This document shows, piece after piece, positions 24,172-36,580 of a stretch of DNA of 64,000 nucleotides. The notes under the pieces were generated by a model, which had not been told where the DNA came from, did not search any database, and worked only from the letters and a program-made list of their open reading frames with translations. The DNA comes from Celoporthe dispersa (taxonomy: Eukaryota > Ascomycota > Sordariomycetes > Diaporthales > Cryphonectriaceae). Where the stretch lies: contig WAID01000009.1 of NCBI GenBank assembly GCA_016584495.1, positions 124,001 to 188,000 on the forward strand. The letters run 5' to 3'. Both the position numbers and the translations under genes were made by a program. Numbering within the stretch: position 1 is the stretch's first letter; each line of letters begins with the position of its first letter.

Positions 24172-25236
24172 GGGGCCGACGAGGCTGCTATGCTTCCTAG
24201 GCTGGGTTGGGAAGAGGACAACGCAGCTGAGCTATGATTACGCCCACCATATGAGACGGGTGGTAGTCGAGGTTTTGTTCTTCTTTTTTTTTTCCGTTCG
24301 CATCTTTGCTTCGCAATTGATACCTCATCTCTTTATACTTTGTCTTCCCCCCCCCCCCCTAACACACTTCGCCTGCCCTGCGGCGTGGGCTTGGGTAGGA
24401 AAATATACATATACCCCCCTGGTCTAAGTACTCGCGCTATCTTGTCATGTCCGTGAATACTTATGTGATTGAGTAGAGAGAGGGGGTGTGCTTGTAATTG
24501 CTGCTCGAGCTCAACACTGGCCCGAGGTCGATCGCACTGGGAAACCCGTCGCTGTCGTGCTATTAACTGATCCCGGCGTGCACGGTGACGCATGGCTCAC
24601 TACGCTTGCAATCTTGGAAGGCACAGCGAGAGAGTAAACCAGGCAGGCGCAGGGGAAGGAATTATTAGCACCGTACAGAGTGCTACTGTGTAATTAGGGG
24701 AAAACGTTCTGGCCAGGTCTGGGTGCCAAGGTTTTGGCTCCTGCAGGTCCCAGCAACCCCCATGTCATTTATGTGATGGGCATTCTGGACGCTCTTTCCC
24801 TGATTTCCCTGATTTCTTGGTTTGAAAATGCCTGTACTCTGCAACAGGAGAAGGAGGGCTCCACTCAATCGCCCTCCAGGCTCGACGCCCACCAATGAAC
24901 GCTACGGACGAGAGGGTGTCATCGCCCAAAGGGGCAACACGACGTCATCGCCAGCTTAGCCATTGGAATAAGCTTGAAACGATGGTTCAGCCTGCCCTTT
25001 CTCCTCCCTGGCCTGGCTGTCATAAGAGGACGAGAGCGACCCACGACGGGAGCACGCGAGTCTTTCTGACGTGTGAGAAGATTGTGCCGAGTCGAACCTT
25101 CGTTTTGTTTATAGAGAACGGTCGGCCGAGAGAGGTCTACGACACGCCACACACGACCCCGAGTCACACCGTCCTCGCACGCCCACACACCAGTCAATCC
25201 AGACACGTCCCGCCCTCGAAAGGAGGCCCCAACAAC
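24172..25236. other. Intergenic region upstream of the App1-like gene
   Basis: The region begins with the transporter 3' UTR (T-rich tract near 24280-24300, poly-C 24349-24359) and ends with the App1-like promoter and leader. An open frame in phase with the App1-like gene extends back to 24895, but the segment before 25237 lacks coding bias and would bury the signal peptide. Confidence 0.55.
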
Positions 25237-26928
25237 ATGGCCCACTCCAGATCTCTCCTGCTCGCGTGGGGTGCCCTCTCCGCCGCCCACCTAGCCGCGG
25301 CCGTCCCAGCTGCCCACCCCATGATCACACCGGCGCCCGTCGTCTCGAGGGCAGAGCTCGACCGCCGCATCGACCTGGGCAGCTACCTGGGCTCCATGTT
25401 CTCGTCCCTTGGGTCTGACGTCTCCTCCTTCGTCGCGTCGGGCGTGCCGCAGTTCTTCAACGACCTCCCCACAGGCACGGCGGTGCTGTCGAGCCTGGGC
25501 ATCTCGTCGAGCGACCTCGCGGCGAGCCCGACGCAGGCGCTCAACGTGCCGCCGTACGCGAACTGGACAGACCAGGGATGGAACGTACGGGTGCACGGAA
25601 ACATCTATAAGCAGCCCAACATCTCGACCGACGACCTCAACAGCCTGGCCAACAAGTTTTTGATCGGTACCGACATCCAGGACCTGCCGGCGGGCGAGCA
25701 GGACCAGGCGCGGAACCTGACGAGCGAGATCTTTGTCGTGCAGCAGGATAACGAGGAGGTCGTGATCAACTTTGTGAACAACGTGGCGGTCAACTCAAGC
25801 ACGGACGGCGGGGCCATCAATGCGAGAGGCGGGGCGCAGAACATCACCATGCCGTACAATACGACGGCCGAGGGCGACTTTGACTCCTTCGTCGTGCTGC
25901 AGAATACCACGGGTGCCAACGGGAGTTACCTGGTGCCCGGGAACGAGACCGACCAGCTTCAGCTCCTGGACGTCTACGTGCAGGGCGCCGCCACGACGGG
26001 CAATGCTACCGCCTTTCTTGTGCCCACCGAGGGCATCACCATCATCTCCGATATCGACGACATCCTACGTGAGTTCTGGGCCCTCGCCCCCCCCCCTTCC
26101 CCCCAGCCCTCCTGAGAAGCATACACGAGCAGACATACTCACGCTGAGATCTGGCAGGCGTCACGAAGATCTGGGATCCCGAGGTGGGAATCCTCAACTC
26201 GTTTGCCAAGCCCTTCACGGCATGGGAGAACATGCCCGAGGTCTACGCGAACTGGAGCAAGTCCGTCCAGAACCTGCACTTCCACTACCTCACGACCACC
26301 CCGGAGCAGGTGACCAAGAACTACATGGAGTAAGCCCTCCCTTCTCCCCATCTGATCGTGATGGCACCGCAGCGCTGACATTTCTATTGCCAGCTTCATC
26401 TACAAGACATACCCGTTCGGCTCGTTCGACACGCGCCCGCTCAACTTCTCAGACGCATCGGCGACGCTCTCGATCCGCAAGTTCCTGCTCACCAAGATCT
26501 TCGAGACGTTCCCGCAGCGCAAGTTCGTCCTGGTGGCGGACACGTCCAACAGCGACGTCATGTCCGACTACCCCGAGATGGCGACCGACTTCCCAGGCCA
26601 GGTGCAGTGCATCTTCCTCAAGAACTCGTCGTCGGCATACCAGACGGCCAACTCCAACCTGACGGACAGCGACGACCCCTTCCCCTACGACACCAAGGGC
26701 TTCAAGGGCCTGAACGAGAGCACGTACATGTTCTTTAACAGCGCGGACGACCTCATGGGGCTGGACATTGCCCGCGGGGAGTGCCTGAACGCGAGCATCG
26801 TGCAGAACGTCACGTTCGGCGAGCAGAACCTGCCGTTTGGGGCGGCGGGGGCGGTGGTCCCTCCTGGGTGGTGGAGGAGCGCAGGCGCAGGGCTAGGAGT
26901 AGTCTTGATGGTGATGGCCATGTCTTGA
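25237..26928 (+). CDS. Secreted App1-like protein with DUF2183 phosphatidate-phosphatase domain
   Basis: Three exons (25237-26068, 26158-26329, 26394-26928) encode 512 residues. ATG 25237 starts a clear signal peptide (MAHSRSLLLAWGALSAAHLA then AVPAA), which decides the start over in-frame codons further upstream. A middle region rich in Asn-x-Ser/Thr sites is followed by the App1 catalytic domain (about residues 265-480) with IISDIDDILR, LHFHYLTTTPEQV, YKTYPFGSFDTRPLNFSDA, FPQRKFVLVADTSNSDV and FPGQVQCIFLKN. App1 of yeast dephosphorylates phosphatidate through a DXDXT nucleophile motif; here the motif reads DIDDI, so the Thr is replaced by Ile. The C-terminus ends in a short hydrophobic tail (AGAGLGVVLMVMAMS) that could be a GPI-attachment signal. 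The first intron cuts directly behind the DIDDIL motif. Activity on extracellular lipid phosphate is an inference. Confidence 0.85.
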
Positions 26929-29900
26929 TGAACTTGAGATGGGGGGTAGACATGATTGGTCGGCACGGCGTCTGGTGGGGAGTTTCCAACATCTTCTTGG
27001 GTAGTTCATTTTGGGATAGTAATCGGTAGGGAACTCGGGAAGGAATGGATCTGAGCTAAGCTCCTTGCAATATTACATATGTTCATATCATGTTTTGGGT
27101 GCACTGCCAATTCTCGCCGATGAGGAAGAGAGAAAGAAGCTGGAGAGTAGGCCCAACCAAGGTAGTTAGCTGTTCTACATAAAATAGCTCATGGGCAATC
27201 ATCATGTTAGGACGCCTAAATGTCACCCCTTCAATGGCATCCATCATGGGAATCCGCCACAGCAGCAGAGACAAGACAAGTGAAGATGCTCGACAAAAGG
27301 TAATTGCCTGCCATGGAAACAAGCCACTGGATACTTTTGCTGTCTCAACACTTGGAATTCAAGCAAATTCATTTCAACGGCTTGGGCTTGTCAAAATTAT
27401 GAATAAAATTAGCTCCACCGTAGTCAAGCCCAGAGCTTCCTGAACGTCTAATATGATGACAAGTGCAAGTGTGCGTGAAATGCATACATATTTGTTGATC
27501 GTACAGAGAGAGACAAAACAGAAGCTGGTATATAATAATAAGTACAGACACAAACATAAGAAGTATCTCTTGACTAAGTACTTTAGGCAAACAAATATAA
27601 AAGCGAGTCTTGTTGGTATCGTACATTTCTTTGATCAAATATACTGCTCTGGACTATATCCAGTATACTCAGCGGATAATAAATAATACGGTAAACCTGG
27701 ATTAATAGAATCTTGGCGATGCCCCAAAGCCGTTCGTCTATATAACAGCCAACAATATCGCCAAAGCTGGCTACGGCCCCGGTCCGTCGGAATTCCGCTC
27801 ACGGAGCTTGCTGGATGAGATTTGTCACGGGGAAGAAGAGAGGGCTGCTGCTAGCATGGCGAGAGTGGCCGTGTGGCATCTGACGGCGACATCTCATCAT
27901 AGAGCATCGGGATCGAGTCCAATTCTTGCACCCGGTGGTCTTGAGAGTAGATATTAGACGATGGGGAACGAATATTCTGTCGGCCTTGGACTTTGATAAA
28001 TCACAATCACAGTCATGCGGAGCCCCCCCCCCCGCTTCCGGCACCAAGGACCGGGGCACACGTGCGCTGCAAGGAAGGGGGGGGGAACAAAAAAAAGAGG
28101 ATGCGTGCCTGAAACTACCACGGTAGTGTAGCGTTGCTACTACCATAGCAATATATGTAATTACATCCTCGTCTATTGGCTGGCTAGATCAAGAGATTAG
28201 CGGTTGGTGCACGCGACTGAACCGTCGGCCTGCCCTTCTTTAGCACTGCCCTTGACTTAAGCAGAACCCCGTCCCCCTCGGCCTCCTCCGCTTGCCGCTA
28301 CTAGTCACTCGTTCTTATCTGAGAGTTGGAGTTGGGCAAGCCAGTCAAGTGTATGATAGTGTTGATAAGTGTGCTTGGTAGATTGAAGAAGAAGGAAAAG
28401 AAGAAGAAAAAATACATACCCCCTCCCCCTCCCCACCCCGATCGGATCAGCTAACGGGCGGACAGGTCATAGTATTTAGTACTGTGTGTTTGATATCCTG
28501 TAAAGTTGATTGATCGGAGCACCCGCCCGGCTGAATGGACGAATCGCCTTGATTCCGATTTTTTTTCTTTTTGGAAAAAAAAAAAAGGAAAGGGAAAGGG
28601 AGGAGGAAGAAAAAAAGAAAACGTGGGGTGAGGTGAGGGAGGTGCCCGGAGCGGGCCCGGCAAAAGTGGAGAGAGGGGGGGGGGGTTTGTCTAGGATATC
28701 GATCAAGCGACGAGCCGGTTGAGGTGAATTATTTTTTATTAAAAGATATATCTATCTTGTCGAGGACAACCCAGCCCTGTCCGAAGAGACATTTTGGCCT
28801 CTCTGCTAACTTGTTCGTCTCACAGTAGTGTTATGTATATGCATCAAGGGGGAGCAAGAAAGGAAGACAAAAGAAGGAGACGAGAAAGAAAAAAAAAGTA
28901 AGTCGACTGTCCCAGACCCTGCAGATCATCAACAGGTTTGTCTCTCCGCTGGTGATTCAGCCGGTCCGTCGCCTGGACTCGAGCAGCAGCCATGTGACAG
29001 AACCCAACCTCCCCAATGCTTTGAGGCCCTACCGCAGTAGAGCGGTACGTACCCCAGGTTTCCGGGTTCGGAGACGGCGAGGGACGGCGTCAGGGGTATT
29101 GCACATAAGGTGGCGGCCGGCCAATCAGAGCGCTATCTCCGTTTTCCTTATCAGCTGTGGCGCTGGGGGCGGGTTCACACCCCCCCACCAAAGAAAAAAA
29201 CACGAACGGTTGAGGCACCGTACGAGGTCGGCTGTTAGGTAATTGGAATCCTGGCGCTCCAAGCTGGTCCGGAACTTCTAGAGTGATTGCATGCAGCCGC
29301 CTTTCTTGTTGTGTCAGTGCCGGCCGTAAATGGCTCAATGACGAGACGGGAGCCGAGGGTATCCCTTTTTTCTGTTCCTTTTTCTTTCTTCTTTCTTTCC
29401 CTTACTTTCTGGCCTTCTCATGATTCTTATTCTCTCTGTGAATGACAATCTCTGCCTTTGACATTTGTTAATTGCCTGCAGTATAGGTAAAAAGGAAGGG
29501 AATTTGACAGATGAACTGTTTTGTGAGGTGATGGCCGAAATCGGAATGCTATGTAAGAGGTAGAGAGAGAACAAGACCCCGGATTCGACTTGATGTCGCG
29601 GAACCCAAAAAAATTAAAAATTAAAATAAAAATTAAAAACTGAGAGGACAGAACCCACCGTCGAGGAACAAGGCTGGGTGGGTGGGGTTGTCTCTCTAGC
29701 ATCCAATCCCTCAGTTGTTTCTCTAGGAGAGGTAAAAATGGCAACCCGGGAATAGAGGGCCGTGGCCATGTTCAGCCACGCTATGTTCGTGTTTGTCTTG
29801 TCATATACGAGGTCATTTGTCTCGGTCTTTTCATCCTCTCATTCTTATTTTTTGTTTCTTTGGAAGGAATGTGAATCAATCCGTCGGAGCGTATGTGCAG

Positions 29901-31098
29901 CCTGTGTATTCTGGAGGTAGCAGCAGAATCCTGCCACCACGGCGGGAGCAAGGCCCTTATCCATGCATGCTGCCCCGTCATGACGAGGGGTTGGTGGTGG
30001 TGGTGGTGGTACACGCGACCAGCGAGGGCGGTGGTGGGCACTCCTGGTCACTGGTGACGTGGGGTTCCCTCAGCCCCTCCACGTCGTCCGTCCGTCACCA
30101 CCCATTCCATTCCCAATTCAGGAGAGCGTCCAGGGCCGGCCGAAAAGAGGGAAAAAAAAAAGGAATCCCTCAACAAATATGTGCTTGTATACATGGTCAG
30201 CAAGAAGAAAGAAAAGAGGGACGAAATCAATCATCTCGGAATAAACAGGACCGCCACGACAGGTATTCTTTGTCCTGGTGCTATGAACGGTAAGTGGGCA
30301 AAGGGGGTGACACTATAATTATCCGCGCCACGAGCTGGAGAGGAAGGCAAGGGGCCCAAGACCCAGAACCTCTTGGCTTGGGGGACACGAACACCCACCC
30401 GTCCCTTCTGGGCCCCGGAAGGAAGAAAGAAAAAAGAAAAAAGTCAAAAAAAGGAAAGGGAGAACCCCTTTGTGAGTGGACGGCATTCCCGTTTTCGTTG
30501 GCCTCTTTCCAAAGTCAAAGCCTGGCCTGCTGTTGGTGAGTGGTGATTCCGTGGCCCTGAACCCCACCACGGTGTGTATCTTTGCTTCGGTGGGTGTGTG
30601 GGTGTGAGTGCAGCCTGTGTGTGCAGCCAGCCCTGCCTAGAATCCTCATCCCAGGGACCCAGATCCTAATTATCCAGGGATCAGTGTACACATGGTACGT
30701 ACTGCTTGGCTTGGGTGAGGTGCGCTGACGGGCCCGGACCCGGTCGCCTGGAAAAAAGAAGAAAAAAAAGAGAGCAAGAGCAGGTCACTACTGCGACGTA
30801 CTACGCTGGTCGCCCCTCCCCGCTTCCGTGACTCTAAATCCCTCCATGCCCAGCTCAGCTCCACCAGGCCTTTTTTCTCTTAAGACTTTCCTTCCCTCCT
30901 CCCCCTCCCCAACAACTCCATACTTGCATATCTGCCTCCTTGTCATCCTGCAAAACAGCGCGAACCCTTTAGCTCGCTCGTCGACGACGACTACTGCTTC
31001 ACATCCCAGCCTTCCTATACCCAACCCCGCGACCACTTCGCTCCAACTTCCTTGCTCCTCTTCCTCCCTGACAGAACCAGTCAGATCTCTCCTACAAG
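26929..31098. other. 4.2 kb spacer upstream of glutamine synthetase
   Basis: The left part (27000-27750) is clearly AT-rich with no open frame of note. The rest alternates poly-A/G tracts (28560-28620, 30140-30170, 30420-30460) with C-runs. One ACCATAGCA copy sits at 28142-28150 beside imperfect palindromes. A perfect CTTATCT GATA motif is present near 28313. The last 250 bp are CT-rich and form the glutamine synthetase leader. No gene was found. Confidence 0.55.
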
Positions 31099-33018
31099 AT
31101 GGTACGTTCTCTCCATCTCTCCCTCTCTCGCGCGCGCGCTGGCCCGCCTTATCTGCGGGCCAACAGAGCTTTCCCCGTGGCTGCAGCAGCAGCAGCTCCC
31201 ACAAGCGACATCACCACCACATCCAGGGCCAGGACAGTTGAGCTGACCAGGAGACCTCGTCTCCGCCCTCTCTCTACAGGCTTATAACGATGCTTTCGGG
31301 ACCTCCTCGGCCCACAACGTAAGCTGAGGCTGGCGAGACATGTGCGCGCATACCCAGGCGCGGGAACTAATATGTGTCATAATACACAGCTGGCCCCCTT
31401 CCTGTCCCTCGACCAGAAGGGAAAGATCATGGCCGAGTACATCTGGATCGACAGCGAGGGTGGTGTCCGATCAAAGTCGCGGGTACGTCTTCTTGTCTGT
31501 CCGACTTGACTGATTGACGGAGAGAGAGAGAGAGAGAGAAAGGAGAGAGACTGAGACATGACGCACCGGTTGCGCCTGGTGTCTGTCTCTCTCTCTCTCT
31601 CTTGTCTCTCGCCGTCGTCTTCCGGAACCGATCGTCCCCAATGGACAAGACCAACCCGCTGACTGGAATGCTTCAACCTGCAACAGACCCTGGACGCCAA
31701 GTCTGGCGGCTACACACCCGCTGACCTCCCAACAGTATGTGTTGTCCCCTCTCCCCGTGCCTATCTCTCTTGCCCGCCTTGTTTGCTCCTCTGCCATCCT
31801 GGCTCTGGTCATTGTGTGTTGCTCCTGGCTGACCTGGTCCTTCCCTCCCCCCTTTGTAGTGGAACTTCGACGGCTCCTCCACCGGCCAGGCCCCTGGCGA
31901 CAACAGCGATGTCTACCTGAAGCCCGTCGCCGTCTACCCTGACCCCTTCCGCACCCAGGGCGGCGACAACATCCTCGTCCTCACCGAGTGCTGGATGTCC
32001 GATGGCACACCTAACAAGTTCAACCACCGCCACGAGTGCGCCAAGCTGATGGAGAAGCACGCCTCCCACAAGCCCTGGTTCGGCCTCGAGCAGGAGTACA
32101 CCCTGCTCGACCTCAACGACCGCCCCTTCGGCTGGGTAAGAACTCCAAACCCCCCCCTCCCCCTCCCCTCCCCCAAAAAAACCACCAAAACCCCTGGTCC
32201 TCTGGTTCTTTGGTTGGATACAAAGACACGGGGAGAGGTCGCCGCCTACCCTACTGCTAACACTTTGTCTCTCTCTCTCCTTCTAGCCCGCCCACGGCTT
32301 CCCCGCCCCCCAGGGCCCTTACTACTGCGGTGTCGGCGCCGGCAAGGTCGTCCAGCGCGACGTTGTCGAGGCCCACTACAAGGCCTGCCTGTACGCCGGC
32401 ATTAACATCTCCGGCACCAACGCCGAGGTCATGCCCGCCCAGTGGGAGTTCCAGGTCGGCCCCTGCGAGGGTATCGACATGGGCGACCAGCTCTGGCTCG
32501 CCCGCTTCCTGCTCCACCGCATCGCCGAGGTCTTTGGTGCCCGCGTCTCCTTCGCGCCCAAGCCCATCCCCGGTGACTGGAACGGTGCCGGCCTGCACAG
32601 CAACTTCTCCACCGAGGAGATGCGCAAGGAGGGCGGCATGAAGCACATCGAGGCTGCCATCAAGAAGCTCGAGGGCCGCCACAAGGAGCGTACGTATTTT
32701 TCTCTCTTGACACCACCCCCCCCCTTCTTCAGCCGCCAGCGTCACCCGCCATAGCAGCTGACCTCCCTTTCTTCTCTCTGTGCAGACATCCTCGTCTACG
32801 GAGAGGGCAACGAGCTCCGTCTCACCGGCAGGCACGAGACCGGCGCCATCGACCAGTTCACATATGGCGTCGCCAACCGTGGTTCCTCCATCCGCATTCC
32901 CCGTGAGTGCGCCGCCAAGGGCTACGGTTACTTTGAGGATCGCCGCCCTGCCTCCAACGCCGACCCTTACCAGATTAGCGGTATCATCATGGAGACTATC
33001 TTCGGCGCTGTCGAGTAG
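31099..33018 (+). CDS. Glutamine synthetase (type II, fungal)
   Basis: The enzyme condenses ammonium with glutamate using ATP to make glutamine, the central step of nitrogen assimilation, as a cytosolic homo-oligomer. Seven coding exons are 31099-31101, 31280-31318, 31390-31482, 31687-31734, 31860-32135, 32287-32689 and 32786-33018; together they give 364 residues with an intact frame. Exon 1 contributes only the ATG, and the protein continues AYNDAFGTSSAHN. Landmarks are WNFDGSSTGQAPGDNSDVYL (beta-grasp catalytic motif), GPYYCGVGA, FQVGPCEGIDMGDQLW, NGAGLHSNFSTEEMR and TYGVANRGSSIRIPR (ATP-binding and catalytic Arg residues). The first intron (31102-31279) contains a perfect hairpin carrying a GATA-factor site, suggesting nitrogen control from the leader. 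All family positions visible here look conserved. Confidence 0.97.
31141..31161 (+). promoter_or_regulatory. Perfect 7-bp inverted repeat flanking a GATA site in the GS leader intron
   Basis: GGCCCGC and GCGGGCC are exact reverse complements and enclose CTTATCT (AGATAAG on the minus strand), a perfect AreA/NIT2-type site. The element lies 40 bp into the intron that separates the glutamine synthetase ATG from the rest of the gene. The symmetry is seen directly; a role in transcription or in the RNA leader is inferred. Confidence 0.5.
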
Positions 33019-34389
33019 AAAGTATACCTGTCTTTGGTCATTGGTTTCCTGTTGTATAAGGGGAAAGATTGTGTTGAGAGTAGAGACGTACAAACGTACG
33101 GGTGGGCGACAAGAGAGTGCGAGATGAGTCATTCGAGCGAAATCCATGGTCCTGGTTTTCTTTTTTTTTTTTTCTCTCGATAAACCTGATGCTTTTGGTC
33201 CGAGTGTAGCGATACAAGAGCAGCACGGGGGCAGACAACCGTGAGGTTCCGAGTTGATGCAACTCGTAGATAACCTGCATATGGAGACTAGGGTTAGAAT
33301 GATAGTCGTGTGTGTGTGTGTGTGTGTGTCCATTTGGCGAACAGCCTTGACCCCCCCCCCCCCTAGAATTAGAGGCTTCCTATGCCTTTGATATCTGTGA
33401 AGCGGCAATCTGTCTAGATCAGAAGCAAGGCCAACATCGTCAGCTGCTTAGGTCGGTAGATGGGTAGTCCGAGGCCGGCAGGAGGATCTGAACTGGGCAC
33501 AGCATCCCTCGTCGTCGTCAGCGCTTCCGCAGCTGCGAGCTGGAATGGGGTCCATGCCTCCCTCCCCTGGGTAGGCACGGCTGAATACCAGGGGAGCTCG
33601 GATAGATTGGCCGAGTCTCCCATCCTCTCTACCTCACCCACACACACTTACACACACACACACACTCTCTCTCTCTGCTTCACATATATAATTACATACA
33701 GACCGGCTCGATGGGCCCTTGTCCCGACAGCCCCCCTCCGATGCTGATCCCGAAACCACACAACAAGAACGGAGGGCCGTGCTCGCACGCATAAGCCAGA
33801 CAGACAGACAGACCATGCCGCAGGGGTGGAACGGCAACAAGGTCCCTTGGCCGCCCCGGAGCTGCATAGCTCTCTGTCTGCTCGCTGTTGCGCGGGTGAA
33901 CCGCTGGAGACCCGGGCTGGGCTTGCTCTGCTTCCCATCCTCTCGCCAGATCAAGAGGAATAGGGAAAGGGGAGAAGGGGAAGGGTAAAGAATAGAAATG
34001 ACTTGGCGTGGGAGATGGAAGAGAATATTTGGAAACGAGAGGTAAAGGGAGAGAGAAGAGGAAAGAAAGAGAAGAAAGAGAGATCCCAAAAAAATAAAAA
34101 TAAAAAAGGAGATAAATCAGCCCAGGATTCTCTGCTGGTTAGAACGGCATGTGGTTGGTTGGTCGGTCGACGACTGGACAATACCTACCTACCCAAGTAC
34201 CAAGCAGATACCCTTCACACGCCATACCGACTCCGCTTCGACTCTTCCCTTTCACACTCCCTCTCCTCTTTCTCCGTCCTCCCCTCCTCACCACCACCCG
34301 TACTCTGGACCGACTGGTCAGCATACCACCCCCCCCCACCTCCCACAACAGGGCTCGATACTTCCGCGCGAGAGGCCATGGGCGAAAAG

Positions 34390-34390
34390 T

Positions 34391-34426
<36 letters not shown>

Positions 34427-34427
34427 A
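34390..34427. repeat. GA microsatellite
   Basis: This is an imperfect GA run with one GATA interruption. Confidence 0.9.
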
Positions 34428-36010
34428 GCCAAGGGGAACAACCTGGTGCTATTCTCTGGGCTATCGACTCGAGATATGTAGGGTGACGACAAAGTGGAGC
34501 CTTCTTTTTTCCGCCTCGTATGTTCCTTCTTTTCTTTTCTTTTTGTTTCTTTTTTTTTTTTTTGTTCTGGCCGTCATCTACTCCTCTTGCATGGCGTACT
34601 GGGCTCTCCTCCGCTACAGAAACAGGCCGACAGGCCCCAGAGCAGCCAGGTTTCGAGCCCGGGGAGGGGATGAGACCGACACGCTTCTGTTCCTGCTGTC
34701 GTCTGTCGTTGTTCCGTTTCTTAGCGTACATTAATCATCACCATGCCAAGCAGGGCCTCTGACCTGACGCTGCCGGAGCCACAGCCCAGCTGCTGTCTCG
34801 GAAGGCCAAGCCAGGGAGGGGGGAAGGGGGAGGGGGAGGGCCTGACCTTGTCCGCATCTGATAATTTGTCTGGGAGAGGCGTTGCGCAGGAAATGACCCC
34901 ATGACTGCCGTTCTTCTGACCAAGGATAGTCAGTCACTTGCATGAGTACTGTAGTCGACGAGGCCCGGCGGTCCGAGGCTGGACACTTGGCACACAGAGG
35001 GCTGGCAAGCCTCGCGCGCGGCTGGCGCGCTGTCACATTGCAAATTCCTGCACCCCGTACCAAGGCAAACAAGCTCTGTACTAGGCGCGAGCTGGTCAAA
35101 AAGTTGTATTCAGGCATCCAAATCCGGAAGGCCCACCAGCAGAGGGCTACGCTGTCCACCTGCAGTGCCAGGAGAGGAAGAAATAATGCTAATAGCTTGC
35201 AGTCTCGACGTAGACGATAACAATATACCGTGCCCAAGGGGGGGGGGGGCGGCGGCAAAAATGTCCAGATCTCGGCAGGGTAGACGAGCCATGACAAGTC
35301 CCGCCTGACCACGCCGCAGAAGCCCCCCCCCCCCCCAAAAAAAAAAGCTGTCACCTGGAGACAAGAAAGGATTGGCCGGCGCCCCTTCCAAGGCACCGAC
35401 CCACACGGAATCTGGTCCTACTCCCAGCTTGCTCGAGGGCTGCCCTCCATCGAGCTGCTCTCCACAGCCACCTACCTGGTCCTTGCCCTGCCCCGGATGT
35501 GTCGTGATCGCCTCTCGCCCTCGGGACAGCGTATATTGATGTCGACACTAGTTGTCCGAGTACCGAGGATCTTCCGGCTAGCTCAAGTGGGATGGCTTCT
35601 TAGTTTGTGTGTGTGTGGGGAATGGTGATGATGGGCTGAGCTCGGCAGCGCTGGCCTCTCCAGGGAGAACTCGCCTGGGCGACCTCACCACTTTTCGGAC
35701 TCTTCCCCTGCCGTGTTCGGAAAGCCTCTGTCGGGCCTGCGCGGATATGTACGAGGTTGTCGAGCCCAGGCTGCGCGGGCACGGTCACACCTCACCTGTC
35801 CCAGCTGGCCCTAGGGCCGCGTCGTTCGTGTCGTGCGGTGGAGCATGCGTGTGTACCTGGTCCAGGCCCTCGCTTGATCGTAAGATGCGCTTGTGGTTTT
35901 TTCATTGGGCAGTAGCCGTTGGTGCCAGCCCAGTCACGAGTCGTGGACAGAGAGGCTGTTGACCGTGGTGTGCAGCCAGTCCACCCTGATTGGGTGTCCC
36001 GGCGACGCCC

Positions 36011-36051
36011 TGAGAGAGAGAGAGAGAGAGAGTGTGTGTGTGTGTGTGTGT
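36011..36051. repeat. GA-TG compound microsatellite
   Basis: About ten GA units are followed by about ten TG units, the same architecture as the repeat at 18318-18358. Confidence 0.9.
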
Positions 36052-36580
36052 TGTTCTCTCCCACAAAGTGCAGCGGGGTGTGGGGGTAATGGGACAGAGT
36101 GAGAGCTCGCTGGCTAGTCTTCATATTGCCATGGTCTGCTGAGGATTCTGGGCTGTAACGACAGTGTCCAAATTGGTCCCACTGATTGGGCTAAGAAGGT
36201 GAGAAGGAGGTCTCTGGTGGTTCCGAAAAGAAAGTGTCCGCGTCCGATGGGTTCCCCGGGAGCTTCGACTTCTGCTTCTTCTCCAAGGACCGACTGCTTC
36301 CTCCTCGCACCCGCCTCTTGTTCTTCCTGGCAGGGTAATAAAGAGGCATGCAGTCTCTTGTTGGCCTGCTGCCCATCGTGTCTCCTCTCCCGCCCGTTCC
36401 TCCACGTACCGGTCCCTCCCCGGCAGACCCGGCGTACAGGGTCTTCCCTTCTGCCAGTCCTGTCTGTCCCCAGACCACCTCGTCTCGTGTTCTCTGATAC
36501 CACGCTCCCTCTGAGCCTGTCTCCCCCAGGAGACCGCCGTGTGTTCCCACTAGCGCCTCCTCCCTCACGCCCCGAGCTCT

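Larger units (their letters stand above)
33019..36580. other. 3.6 kb spacer between convergent GS and the small Cys-rich gene
   Basis: This contains the glutamine synthetase 3' UTR (GATAAAC near 33179), a TG tract (33309-33329), GA tracts (34390-34427), poly-T (34551-34563), poly-C/A (35323-35346) and a GA/TG tract (36011-36051). Open frames are short, repeat-driven and without codon bias. Confidence 0.55.

Noticed and set aside
24895..25236. N-terminal extension of the App1-like protein by 114 residues
   Set aside because: The extension lacks codon bias and would place the clear signal peptide internally.
32257..33408. 383-residue open frame antisense to glutamine synthetase
   Set aside because: It is the mirror of high-GC codons of the real gene; the plus strand has all glutamine synthetase motifs and correct splice sites.
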